Source: Planctomycetota bacterium
Lineage (GTDB): Bacteria; Planctomycetota; Phycisphaerae; UBA1845; Fen-1342
Reading direction: 5' to 3'
Length of the DNA: 64,000 nucleotides
Assembly (NCBI GenBank): GCA_018814045.1
Contig: JAHJAR010000277.1
Span: 62,001 to 126,000, forward strand
Shown here one piece after another: positions 8,677 to 15,470 of the stretch; positions within the stretch are counted from its first letter, which is position 1, and every line of letters begins with the position of its first letter. The position numbers were made by a program, and so were the translations under genes. The notes under the pieces are model-generated. The model was not told where the DNA came from and made no database searches. It was given only the letters and a program-made list of their open reading frames with translations.

Positions 8677-9267
8677 ATGCCTGCGGCGGGCGGGAGACTG
8701 CGTCGTACGCCGGGGTCACCGCTCACGCGCTGTCCGGCCTGCGGCTACAGCCTGGAAGGACTGCCGCCGGCGCACCGCTGTCCGGAGTGCGGGCTGGAGT
8801 ACGATGAGCACTCGCGCGTCTGGCGGCCGCGCAAGTCTTGGAGGGCATACGTTGCTTTTGTCGGCGGCCCTGGCGTGGTGGTGGTCATGCTGTGGAATGC
8901 GGTTGTGCCAATTGTGTTAGTGCGCGTGTCTCTCCAGGAGGCGCTGCTGCGTGTGGGATTGATCTTAGCGGCAACTGCGGTGGCTGTCGTATGGCTGCAG
9001 GTCGCCTACAAACGCGGGCGTTTAGCCGCCTTTGTGCCAGTGGGTGTCTATATCCGTGTTCGTACGCGCGTGGAGCGGATTCCGTGGGCCAAGGTGGAAA
9101 AGGCCCGCCTCAACGGGCGGGATGCAGAGATACTCTGGCGTGGCCGGCTCATGCCGCTGCTGCTGTTCGGGTTCTTCGAGGACAAGCAGGAGGCGGAGGC
9201 GTTTTGTGAGGCGGTGATGGAAGCGCGCAAGCACTACTCCAAGCCGGCAGATGGAGAGGCTGCTTGA
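8677..9267 (+). CDS. Zinc-ribbon membrane protein
   Basis: A 196-residue protein with an N-terminal CPxCG...CPxCG zinc ribbon ('CPACGYSLEGL' and 'RCPECGLEY'), then two hydrophobic segments at about residues 60-85 and 90-110, and a cytosolic C-terminal domain with PH-like beta character ('IPWAKVEKARLNGRDAEILW'). This arrangement is common in planctomycetes and uncharacterised. The ATG at 8677 is 2 bases after the miaB stop, so translation is likely coupled. Confidence 0.7.
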   Translation: MPAAGGRLRRTPGSPLTRCPACGYSLEGLPPAHRCPECGLEYDEHSRVWRPRKSWRAYVAFVGGPGVVVVMLWNAVVPIVLVRVSLQEALLRVGLILAATAVAVVWLQVAYKRGRLAAFVPVGVYIRVRTRVERIPWAKVEKARLNGRDAEILWRGRLMPLLLFGFFEDKQEAEAFCEAVMEARKHYSKPADGEAA

Positions 9268-9340
9268 GGTGAAGCCGATGCCGGAGGTGGTTCCGCTACT
9301 TCCTGTGTGAGTGCAGCAGCGCCCGTAGTGCGACCGCGCT

Positions 9341-9436
9341 GACGTGCTGGTTGCCGGCCGTACGGTATTGGCAAACGATGGCAGCGTGGATGGGTTGGAC
9401 CTCGACGCGTTCGTCGCGCTGCTGATCGGCGGTCAG
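9341..9436 (+). pseudogene. Decayed C-terminal dockerin-like module
   Basis: Conceptual translation gives 'NDGSVDGLDLDAFVALLIGG', which aligns with the intact tail of the next gene ('ADGVVNGFDIDPFIALLIGE'). The position of the expected stop after the terminal Gln is CGA rather than a stop codon, and no gene body precedes it. This looks like the 3' remnant of a lost dockerin-tailed secreted protein. The rest of the 9268-9616 gap shows no other feature. Confidence 0.6.
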
Positions 9437-9616
9437 CGAGAAAACTGGCCGGCGACACCCGATCCCTTGGCCTCGCATGTGCGAGAGGTCTCTTCTCACA
9501 CCCGATTCCCGCGGGCCGTAGCGGACGAACAGCGGCTTGGGTCCCCGTCCCGAATATACTGGAATGCTGGCAGCACGTCCCTTTCGCAGGAACTGGCTGG
9601 CAGGAGGGCAGGGGCC

Positions 9617-10669
9617 ATGCAAATCAGATTCTGGACAGCAATCCTGATGGCGATCTTCTGGATGGCGGCCGCCGCGCCAGGGCAAACCACCTGGTACGTC
9701 GACGACGACGCCCCGAACGACCCGGCTCCGGGCGATCCGACGATCAGCGACCCGGACGAAAACGGCTCGGCAGACCATCCGTTTGATGCGATTCAGGAAG
9801 GCATCGACGCCGCCGTGGCTGACGACGAAGTCGTCGTGCTCGACGGCTTGTACAAGGGCACCGGCAACCGCGACCTCGACTTCGGCGGCAAAGCGATCAC
9901 GGTACGTAGCGATTCGGCTGACCCAACTACATGCATCATTGACTGTGAAGGCGTCGTTCGGGGCTTCTACTTCCATAGCGGAGAAGAGCCGGACTCGATC
10001 GTCGAAGGGTTGACTGTCACGGATGGGGCTTACGGCGCCATCTGGTGCTATGCTAGCAGCAGCCCGACGATCAGCAACTGCACACTCGCCGATAATACCG
10101 CGCATTTCGGCGCCGCTTTGGCCTGTAATTCCGATCTCCCGCTCTTCAGCGATGTGACGATGTTGCACTGCATCCTGTGGAACGGTGGCGACGAAATCTG
10201 GAACAACGACGGAGCGACGCTGACTCTGACCTACTGTGATGTCCAGGGTGGCTGGACCGGTGCGGGCAACATCGACGCCGATCCGCTGTTTCTCGATCTG
10301 GCCAACGATGACTACCACCTCGCAGCCGATTCCCCCTGCATCGACGCCGGCGATCCGGCGTTTGTGCCGGCACCCGGCGAGACAGACATGGACGGCGAGA
10401 TGCGCGTGTGGGATCGTGACGACGTGCCCGGCGCACGCGTCGATATGGGCGCTGACGAGTTCGGCTCGTTCCAGTATGGCGATCTGGACTGCGACGCTGT
10501 CGTCAACGGCTTCGACATCGACGCGTTTGTGCTCGCGCTTAAAGGCCCGGCGTACTACGATCCGGTCTATCCCGACTGCGACCTGGTGCTGGCGGACATC
10601 AACGCCGATGGCGTGGTCAACGGCTTTGACATCGACCCGTTCATCGCACTGCTGATCGGCGAGCAGTAG
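9617..10669 (+). CDS. Secreted right-handed beta-helix protein with dockerin-like C terminus
   Basis: A 350-residue protein started at the ATG at 9617, preceded by a GGAGGGCAGGGG purine run. A signal peptide ends near 'AAAAPGQTTWYVDDDA'. The body has parallel beta-helix features seen in pectate-lyase-like/choice-of-anchor Q proteins: 'GGKAITVRSDSADPT', 'SSPTISNCTLADNTA', and 'DSPCIDAGDP' with 'VDMGADEFG' at the end of the helix. Two dockerin-like calcium loops follow ('GDLDCDAVVNGFDIDAFV', 'DINADGVVNGFDIDPFI'). It is a probable surface protein; no catalytic residues were recognised. A decayed tail of a similar gene lies just upstream. Confidence 0.82.
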   Translation: MQIRFWTAILMAIFWMAAAAPGQTTWYVDDDAPNDPAPGDPTISDPDENGSADHPFDAIQEGIDAAVADDEVVVLDGLYKGTGNRDLDFGGKAITVRSDSADPTTCIIDCEGVVRGFYFHSGEEPDSIVEGLTVTDGAYGAIWCYASSSPTISNCTLADNTAHFGAALACNSDLPLFSDVTMLHCILWNGGDEIWNNDGATLTLTYCDVQGGWTGAGNIDADPLFLDLANDDYHLAADSPCIDAGDPAFVPAPGETDMDGEMRVWDRDDVPGARVDMGADEFGSFQYGDLDCDAVVNGFDIDAFVLALKGPAYYDPVYPDCDLVLADINADGVVNGFDIDPFIALLIGEQ

Positions 10670-10744
10670 CGGCTCGATCCCATCTGGGACTGGACGGCGC
10701 GGCCAGTACTGTGAGTAGAAGCACGGCGGCACAGGGGCCGTTGG

Positions 10745-11350
10745 CTACGCTTCCTTCCGCCCGCGCAGGGCCTCTTCGAGCATCGAGCGGTTGGCGTACT
10801 CGATCTGGGCGCCCGGGGCGAGTCCGCGGGCTAGGCGTGTTACTCTGACGCCGGTGTCGGCCAGCAGGCTGGTGATGTGCAGGGCGGTGGCGTCGCCCTC
10901 GATGGTGGGGTTTGTCGCCAGGATTACCTCGCGCACGCCGCCGGCCTTGACGCGTGCCACCAGGGCGTTGATCGTGAGGTCGTCGGGCTCGACGCCTTCG
11001 AGCGGGGCGATGTGGCCCATGAGCACGTGGTAGACGCCGGTCATCAGCCCGGTCGCCTCGAGGCTGAGCAGGTCCTTCGGCTGCTCGACGACGGCGATGA
11101 TGCCCTGATCGCGGCGGGCGTCGGCACAGATGTGGCACAATTCGCCCTCGGCGAGGTTGTGGCAGCGTGAACAGGGGCGGATCTCGTCCTTGGTAGCTCT
11201 GATCGCGTCCGCCAGCGCGAGGGCCTCGTCGCGCTCAGCCTTGAGCAGGTGAAACGCAACGCGCTCTGCGGAGCGCGGCCCAATGCCGGGGAGCTTCTTC
11301 AGCTCGTCGACCAGGCGTTGCAGGGGGCCGGTGAGGGGAACATCAGTCAT
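10745..11350 (-). CDS. recR: Recombination protein RecR
   Basis: RecR works with RecF/RecO to load RecA at gaps. The 201-residue protein starts at the ATG at 11350. It has an N-terminal helix-hairpin-helix ('LKKLPGIGPRSAERVAFHLL'), a C4 zinc finger ('PCSRCHNLAEGELCHICAD'), a Toprim domain beginning 'IIAVVEQPKDLLSLEATG', and the conserved 'GDATALHI' and 'TRLARGLAPGAQIEYA' segments. In most bacteria recR directly follows dnaX-ybaB; here it keeps the order and strand but is separated from ybaB by about 1.4 kb of repeats and gene remnants. Confidence 0.96.
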   Translation of the reverse strand: MTDVPLTGPLQRLVDELKKLPGIGPRSAERVAFHLLKAERDEALALADAIRATKDEIRPCSRCHNLAEGELCHICADARRDQGIIAVVEQPKDLLSLEATGLMTGVYHVLMGHIAPLEGVEPDDLTINALVARVKAGGVREVILATNPTIEGDATALHITSLLADTGVRVTRLARGLAPGAQIEYANRSMLEEALRGRKEA

Positions 11351-12079
11351 GCCGCTGGCTCGCGTTATTCGGGCGTCGTGCGGGCGTGTCCATTTGCGAC
11401 CACGCGGAGTGCGGGCGTCTGGCCCGCTACGTTCTGGCAGAATTCTTCGCGCCAGCGGCCGGCTCGTCAAGCGCCACCGGCAAGCACGGACCCGAAACTG
11501 TGCTGCCCATTGTGATGATCGGCATTCTGGTCCGAGGATGTCCTAGACTCCCCGCCGCACAACGAAGCCCGTTGTTGTTGAGGTTGTCCGGCGTGCTCCT
11601 ATTGCGATTCGCTGAACGCGCGATGTTGTCATGGTTGTTCCCGAGGTCATCTTCTTAGCCCCGCAGGGGCGCAGGTGCCTCGCCGCGGGCGCGAGCCCGT
11701 GGTATACGAGGCCCACCAAGCACCTGAGCCCCGGAGGGGCGGCGGTCGGTAGCCGGGGGCGCGGCCCCCGGTCAACGGGCCACAACACGAACGAGCCCCG
11801 GCGGGGCGCTGGTAAGCGTAGGTACCCCGCCCCTGAACTGGGGTGGAGCGTCGGCTGCCGGCGATTGTAGATTGAATCGGCGACCAGCAACGTAGGATGC
11901 GGCTTGCCGCACCGACCTCAAGGGACGGGCAGGCGAATGAGAATGGTGCGTCAAGACGCACCCCACACGACTGGATTCGGGCCGCAAGATCGGTGCGCAC
12001 GCAGCGCTTGCGTGTAATCCAGACAGGTAGGGCAGGTCGAGTCTTCGATCCCTGCGACCTCATCGAATGGCCGAGCGGA
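11351..12079. other. Non-coding stretch with palindromic repeats
   Basis: No convincing gene in this 729-base stretch. From 11657 onward it contains a three-copy GC-rich hairpin repeat (listed separately), then a TGCGGC/GCCGCA hairpin at 11898-11911 and a perfect GGTGCGTC-AA-GACGCACC palindrome at 11945-11962. I see nothing in 11351-11656. Confidence 0.6.
11657..11808. repeat. Three copies of a 15-bp GC palindrome spaced about 70 bp
   Basis: AGCCCCGSMGGGGCG occurs at 11657-11671, 11727-11741 and 11794-11808. Each copy can form a small hairpin (GCCCC/GGGGC). Intervening DNA is also rich in inverted GC blocks, e.g. CCGGGGGCGCGGCCCCCGG near 11755. Not a CRISPR: the spacers are long and the repeat is too short. 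Similar GC palindromes are common intergenic repeats in planctomycetes. Confidence 0.6.
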
Positions 12080-12160
12080 TCACCCCCCCTCGAGCATGTC
12101 CATCATGCCTTGCAGGTCCAGCCCGCCGGTGGCAGCCTCCATCGCGTTCTGGGTTGCTCC
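12080..12160 (-). pseudogene. 3' remnant of a ybaB-like gene
   Basis: On the minus strand this encodes 'ATQNAMEAATGGLDLQGMMD' followed by a few residues and a TGA stop. It aligns with the end of the intact neighbour ybaB ('AQKEMEAATGGLDMHGMMDM'), with mostly conservative or silent changes. The upstream part of the gene is missing: a CCCCACCC/GGGTGGGG repeat (12156-12187) begins exactly where homology ends. It is therefore a fragment of a diverged paralogue rather than a recent copy. Confidence 0.65.
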
Positions 12161-12187
12161 CCCACCCCTGAAAGGGATGGGGCACCC
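12156..12187. repeat. CCCCACCC...GGATGGGGCACCC palindromic repeat, copy 1
   Basis: An imperfect inverted repeat (CTCCCCCACCCCTG / AAAGGGATGGGGCACCC) that abuts the truncated ybaB-like fragment. Related copies lie at 20764-20792 and 53311-53351, all outside genes. Confidence 0.55.
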
Positions 12188-12394
12188 AGCAAAGCAAGCT
12201 TCGCGCGCTGCCGGCGAGTGATGTCCCACAAAGATGGGTGACGTTGGACCTAGATGCACCCGGCGCGCGAGGACACTAAAGGTGTTGTGACCCACCTGTC
12301 GCCCTTACCGGGCCATGTCCGCTCTCGCACCTCAGCAGGTAGGCTTGGCGCGCCCGGCCAGGCCACTTGACGGTTGCCGGCAGCACGTCTGCAA

Positions 12395-12739
12395 TCAGCA
12401 CCTCGCGCCGAACTCGTTAATGTCCAGAGTGAAGGTCGCCTTATCCGTGACAACCAGGCGATTCTCAGGAGACATCGTATAGATCGCCTGTTCCACTTGG
12501 GCCTCTTTCGGCAAGACATTAATGATGTTACCAGCGTCCACCAGCGAGAGAACCCGTGTCCGCACCTCGGGTCTACGCATTCACTGGTTGCTGGCCGTGT
12601 CGAAGACGAACACGTGCCCCGATGCCTGTACGGCAGATTCCGCAGACTCCACTACTTCGCCGATGAAATGACGGCGCAAATCCGCTTCGAAGTTCCGCCG
12701 TGTCATCGCGTGAATCTTGCCACCTGGCTTCACGACCAT
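12395..12739 (-). pseudogene. Small gene interrupted by an in-frame TGA
   Basis: Reading from the ATG at 12739 (with GGGAGAGGTAGG upstream) gives 52 residues ending '...GHVFVFDTASNQ', then TGA at 12583-12581, and the same frame continues from ATG at 12580 for 61 residues ('RRPEVRTRVLSLVDAGNIIN' ... 'ATFTLDINEFGARC'). The two halves read as one smooth ~114-residue protein with regular alternation of charged and hydrophobic residues, so this is most simply a gene with one nonsense mutation. I do not recognise the family. The possibility of two short separate proteins, or of readthrough, remains open. Confidence 0.5.
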
Positions 12740-12776
12740 GCGAGCCTACCTCTCCCAACGTGTTTGCAGATATACG

Positions 12777-13115
12777 CTACTTGCCGAGCATGTCCATCAT
12801 GCCGTGCATGTCCAACCCGCCGGTGGCGGCTTCCATTTCCTTTTGCGCGCCTTCGCGGCTGAGCCGGATGCCTTCGCGGACAGCGGCGCAGATGAGGTCT
12901 TCGAGCATTTCAACGTCGCCGGCTTCGACCAGGGCCGGCTCGATCTTGATTTCCACCAGCTCACCGCGGCCGTCAACCGTGGCACGGACCTGGCTGCCGC
13001 CCGCCTCACCGCTGTAGCGGGCCGCCTTGAGCCGCTCCTGCATCTGCTGCATGTTCTGTTTGATCTGACCGGCGTTCTTGAGCAAATGGGCCAGTTGTCC
13101 GAATTGACCAAGCAT
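12777..13115 (-). CDS. ybaB: YbaB/EbfC nucleoid-associated protein
   Basis: A 112-residue dimeric DNA-binding protein of the YbaB/EbfC family: 'NMQQMQERLKAARYSGEAGG' then 'VRATVDGRGELVEIKIEPAL' and a C-terminal helix 'MEAATGGLDMHGMMDMLGK'. The start is 3 bases after the dnaX stop, so translation is likely coupled. dnaX-ybaB-recR is a widely conserved arrangement; in it YbaB is thought to act near the replication/recombination machinery. Confidence 0.93.
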   Translation of the reverse strand: MLGQFGQLAHLLKNAGQIKQNMQQMQERLKAARYSGEAGGSQVRATVDGRGELVEIKIEPALVEAGDVEMLEDLICAAVREGIRLSREGAQKEMEAATGGLDMHGMMDMLGK

Positions 13116-13118
13116 GTC

Positions 13119-14648
13119 TTACTCCGTGGCGTTGGCCGCCGGCGCGGCGGGCCGGCGTTGGATGTCGACAATCACCCCGTCGAACAACTCCATCGTACGC
13201 TGCACTACGGGATCCTTCATGATCTGGGCCCGCTCCTGCGACGTAACCGCAGCCGCCGGCAGCGAGCGAACCGGAGATTCCTGCCGAGCCTCTGGTGGAC
13301 TGTATTCCGCGGGGATCTCCGTATCGTCGTCCTCATAGTCCGCGACGGACTCCGCCACGGGGGTCGGATGGGAGGTTGGCACAGGCGGCGGCGTGACCGC
13401 GCGCGGCACCGGGTGCGGCTCCCGCGTATCCGGCGGGCTGCTACGCGTGTCGCTGGCCGGAGGCGGCCTCAACGGGGCGACCGGCTTTTTTTTTTCACCC
13501 ACGCCCGTGGTCGCGGCTGGCATGCGCGCCAGCAGGTCCTCGATCGCGGTCCATTCGCGCATGTGTGCCAGGCGGATCATGAGCGCGTCGGTCAGCGCCC
13601 GGCCGGCTCCGCTGAAGCGCACGTTGCGGCGCAGCTCTTCGAGCATGGCGATCATCTGCACGTACTGCGAGAGCTCGAATTCGTCGCTGAGGCTGACATA
13701 CTCGTCGCGCGCCCCGGCCGGCACGTCGACCATGGGCGCCTCGGGTCCGCAGGCCCGCAGCAGCATCAGGGCCCGCGCGACCTCGATCATGTCGTTGCAG
13801 AAAACCTCCAGCCCGCGGCCGGCGGCCAGAATGTCCTCGACCCCCGTCAGGACGGCCGCAACGCCCCCCTGCGCAGCGTTTTTCAGCAGCGCGAAGACCT
13901 GCTCGTCCTGGGCCGGCGGGAGAATCTCGTCCAGCACCTTGACGGTGAGCTTCTTGGGCGAGACCGACAGCAGTTGATCGAGGATGCTGAGCGCGTCACG
14001 CATCGAGCCGTTGGCCAGACGCGCGATGCGCCGAACGACCGCCGGTTCGGTCTCGGCGCCCTCTTCCTGCGCGATCGCCGCGAGTCGTTCGCCAATCGCC
14101 TCGGCGCCGATGTGGCGGAAGTTGAACCGCTGGCACCGGCTCTGGATCGTCGCCGGGACCTTCTGAAGCTCGGTTGTGGCCAGAACGAACTTGACGTGCG
14201 CGGGCGGCTCTTCCAGCGTCTTGAGCAGGGCGTTGAACGCTCCGGTCGAGAGCATGTGCACTTCGTCGATAATGTAGATCTTGAAGCGCGCCCGCGCCGG
14301 GCGGTACGCCGTGTTGCTGCGCAGCTCGCGGATGTTGTCGACGCCGGTGTTGCTGGCGGCGTCGATCTCGACCACGTCGATGTCCTGTCCCTCGGCGATG
14401 GCGACGCAGGCGTCGCACTTGCAGCAGGGTTTGACGGTGGGGGCCTTGGCCTTGAGGCAGTTGAGCGCCTTGGCCAGGATGCGGGCCATGCTGGTCTTGC
14501 CCACGCCGCGCGTACCCGTGAACAGGTAGCCGTGATGGATGCGTTTGGCCTTGATGGCGTTGACCAGCGTGGTGGCGATCGGCGCCTGGCCGATGACCTC
14601 GTCGAAGGTCTGGCTGCGGTATTTGCGGGCTAGAACGGTGTAGGCCAT
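13119..14648 (-). CDS. dnaX: DNA polymerase III subunit gamma/tau
   Basis: DnaX is the clamp-loader ATPase of the replicative polymerase. The 509-residue full frame (tau) has Walker A 'GTRGVGKT' at 45-52, a zinc module with C64, C75, C78 and C81, Walker B 'IIDEVHML' at 127-133 and the 'SRC' sensor at 170-172. After domain III the sequence becomes Pro-rich and ends with a conserved helix ('DPVVQRTMELFDGVIVDIQ'). At residues 385-388 the gene carries a run of ten A followed by G, a strong slippery sequence that predicts a 402-residue gamma product. The SRP RNA gene lies just upstream on the same strand. Confidence 0.97.
   Translation of the reverse strand: MAYTVLARKYRSQTFDEVIGQAPIATTLVNAIKAKRIHHGYLFTGTRGVGKTSMARILAKALNCLKAKAPTVKPCCKCDACVAIAEGQDIDVVEIDAASNTGVDNIRELRSNTAYRPARARFKIYIIDEVHMLSTGAFNALLKTLEEPPAHVKFVLATTELQKVPATIQSRCQRFNFRHIGAEAIGERLAAIAQEEGAETEPAVVRRIARLANGSMRDALSILDQLLSVSPKKLTVKVLDEILPPAQDEQVFALLKNAAQGGVAAVLTGVEDILAAGRGLEVFCNDMIEVARALMLLRACGPEAPMVDVPAGARDEYVSLSDEFELSQYVQMIAMLEELRRNVRFSGAGRALTDALMIRLAHMREWTAIEDLLARMPAATTGVGEKKKPVAPLRPPPASDTRSSPPDTREPHPVPRAVTPPPVPTSHPTPVAESVADYEDDDTEIPAEYSPPEARQESPVRSLPAAAVTSQERAQIMKDPVVQRTMELFDGVIVDIQRRPAAPAANATE
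13486..13495 (-). promoter_or_regulatory. A10-G slippery run in dnaX (recoding site)
   Basis: On the minus strand the message reads GAA AAA AAA AAG in frame. A -1 shift, or one extra A from transcriptional slippage, gives Lys-Ala-Gly-Arg and ends at a TAG at 13443-13441, 14 residues after the lysines. Losing one A ends after 7 codons at a TGA. Homopolymer A runs produce gamma in Thermus (slippage) and an A-rich heptamer does so in E. coli (frameshift). Such a run in an otherwise GC-rich gene is unlikely by chance. Confidence 0.7.
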
Positions 14649-14819
14649 GGGTCTCGCTTCACTCGACGCGTGGGAAGGTTAGAAAGGGCTCCTCGACAAG
14701 GCAACCTCAGCCGTTGGCTTTCAGTTCATCGGCGCCGCCAAAGGCCGCGACCGGGAATGTCGCCACGTTCCCACGTTCACACCTTCTCACGTTCTTCCGT
14801 TCCCACGCCGCCAAAAGTG

Positions 14820-14943
14820 TGCCTGAGGCTCCGGCCAGGTTGACGGTGCACGTGGGCCGAGCCGGTTGGGCTGCTGCCTTCCGACCCTGACCCGATGTCC
14901 GACCGGCGCACTGCACCGGCCCGGCCATCAACGCCTCAGGGCA
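14820..14943 (-). ncRNA. ffs: Signal recognition particle RNA, small bacterial (4.5S-like) type
   Basis: On the minus strand the central segment reads GGGTCAGGGTCGGAAGGCAG followed by CAGCCC, matching the conserved SRP RNA domain IV: the GGAA tetraloop flanked by the asymmetric and symmetric internal loops that bind Ffh. The flanks pair over a long distance: TGCCCTGAGGC at the 5' side (14943-14933) with GCCTCAGGCA at the 3' side (14829-14820), and GGCCGG with CCGGCC inside. Exact ends are estimates. It lies about 170 bases upstream of dnaX on the same strand, a location seen in other bacteria. Confidence 0.88.
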
Positions 14944-15470
14944 CGGCGGTATGCTAACCGCGATGGGGCGCCGTATCCAGCCGATCACCCCCCGCCGCCG
15001 GGCGGCAGCGGATGCGTGAGGCGGGTCCCCATCCCCTGTCGAGACCCACGCAGGATGCGTCCCAGACGCACCTTCTTACTCGTCCGGTATCGGCCACTCG
15101 CAGCCGCGCAGGAGACCAGAATGCGCCACAAGCCCCATATCATTGCTGGTATCCCACAGCGGGTGGCCCACCTCCTTTGGAGGTGGGGGCGCGATTCGGT
15201 CCGGCGTGGCCATCGGTGTCGAATCGCGCCCCCACGTCTGAAGACGTGAGCCACCCGCCCATGCTGTTCGCCCTAGATGCGACCTGTGCCGGCGTCGCGG
15301 CACCGATCGCGCAGCGATCGCCGAGCTTCGCTCGGAGCGTTATCTCAAGGGACCAAAGCGATGGCCGCTACGTCAGCGATACGGGCGATGTCCGCGTTGA
15401 CAACTCTCACGGCAACGGCGACGCTGATAACCTCGCCGCCCGCTTGTGGGCCCAGTCGCGGAGGATGATC
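14944..15470. other. Intergenic region with palindromes upstream of the fucosidase gene
   Basis: Apart from a GATGCGTC/GACGCACC palindrome at 15053-15072 and the cruciform repeat at 15161-15256, no feature was recognised. Open frames across it are low-complexity and lack coding character. Promoters for the divergent ffs and fucosidase genes should lie here, but no convincing box was found. Confidence 0.5.
15161..15256. repeat. Imperfect 38-bp inverted repeat with internal hairpins
   Basis: The left arm 15161-15198 begins GGGTGGCCCACCTCC and ends GGGGGCGCGATTCG; the right arm 15220-15256 is its inverted near-copy. Each arm contains its own perfect hairpin: CCCACCTCC-ttt-GGAGGTGGG on the left, CACGTCT-ga-AGACGTG on the right. 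The internal stems differ in sequence but both still pair, which suggests selection for the fold rather than the sequence. Confidence 0.65.

Noticed and set aside
9296-10732. A 478-residue frame antisense to the beta-helix protein
   Set aside because: It mirrors the dockerin-like repeats and has no independent signal or start.
11657-11808. CRISPR-like array
   Set aside because: Only three 15-bp units with spacers over 50 bases, self-palindromic GC repeats and no cas genes.
12001-12060. Possible tRNA T-arm (TTCGATC) in the repeat island
   Set aside because: The bases flanking the apparent loop do not pair, and no acceptor stem or anticodon arm could be drawn.
12717-14633. A 638-residue frame antisense to dnaX and ybaB
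   Set aside because: It is the mirror of two well-recognised genes and shows no domain.
15012-15470. N-terminal extension of the fucosidase up to position 15012
   Set aside because: The extra 150 residues cover the palindromic repeat and would place the signal peptide inside the protein; GGAGG fixes the start at 15471.
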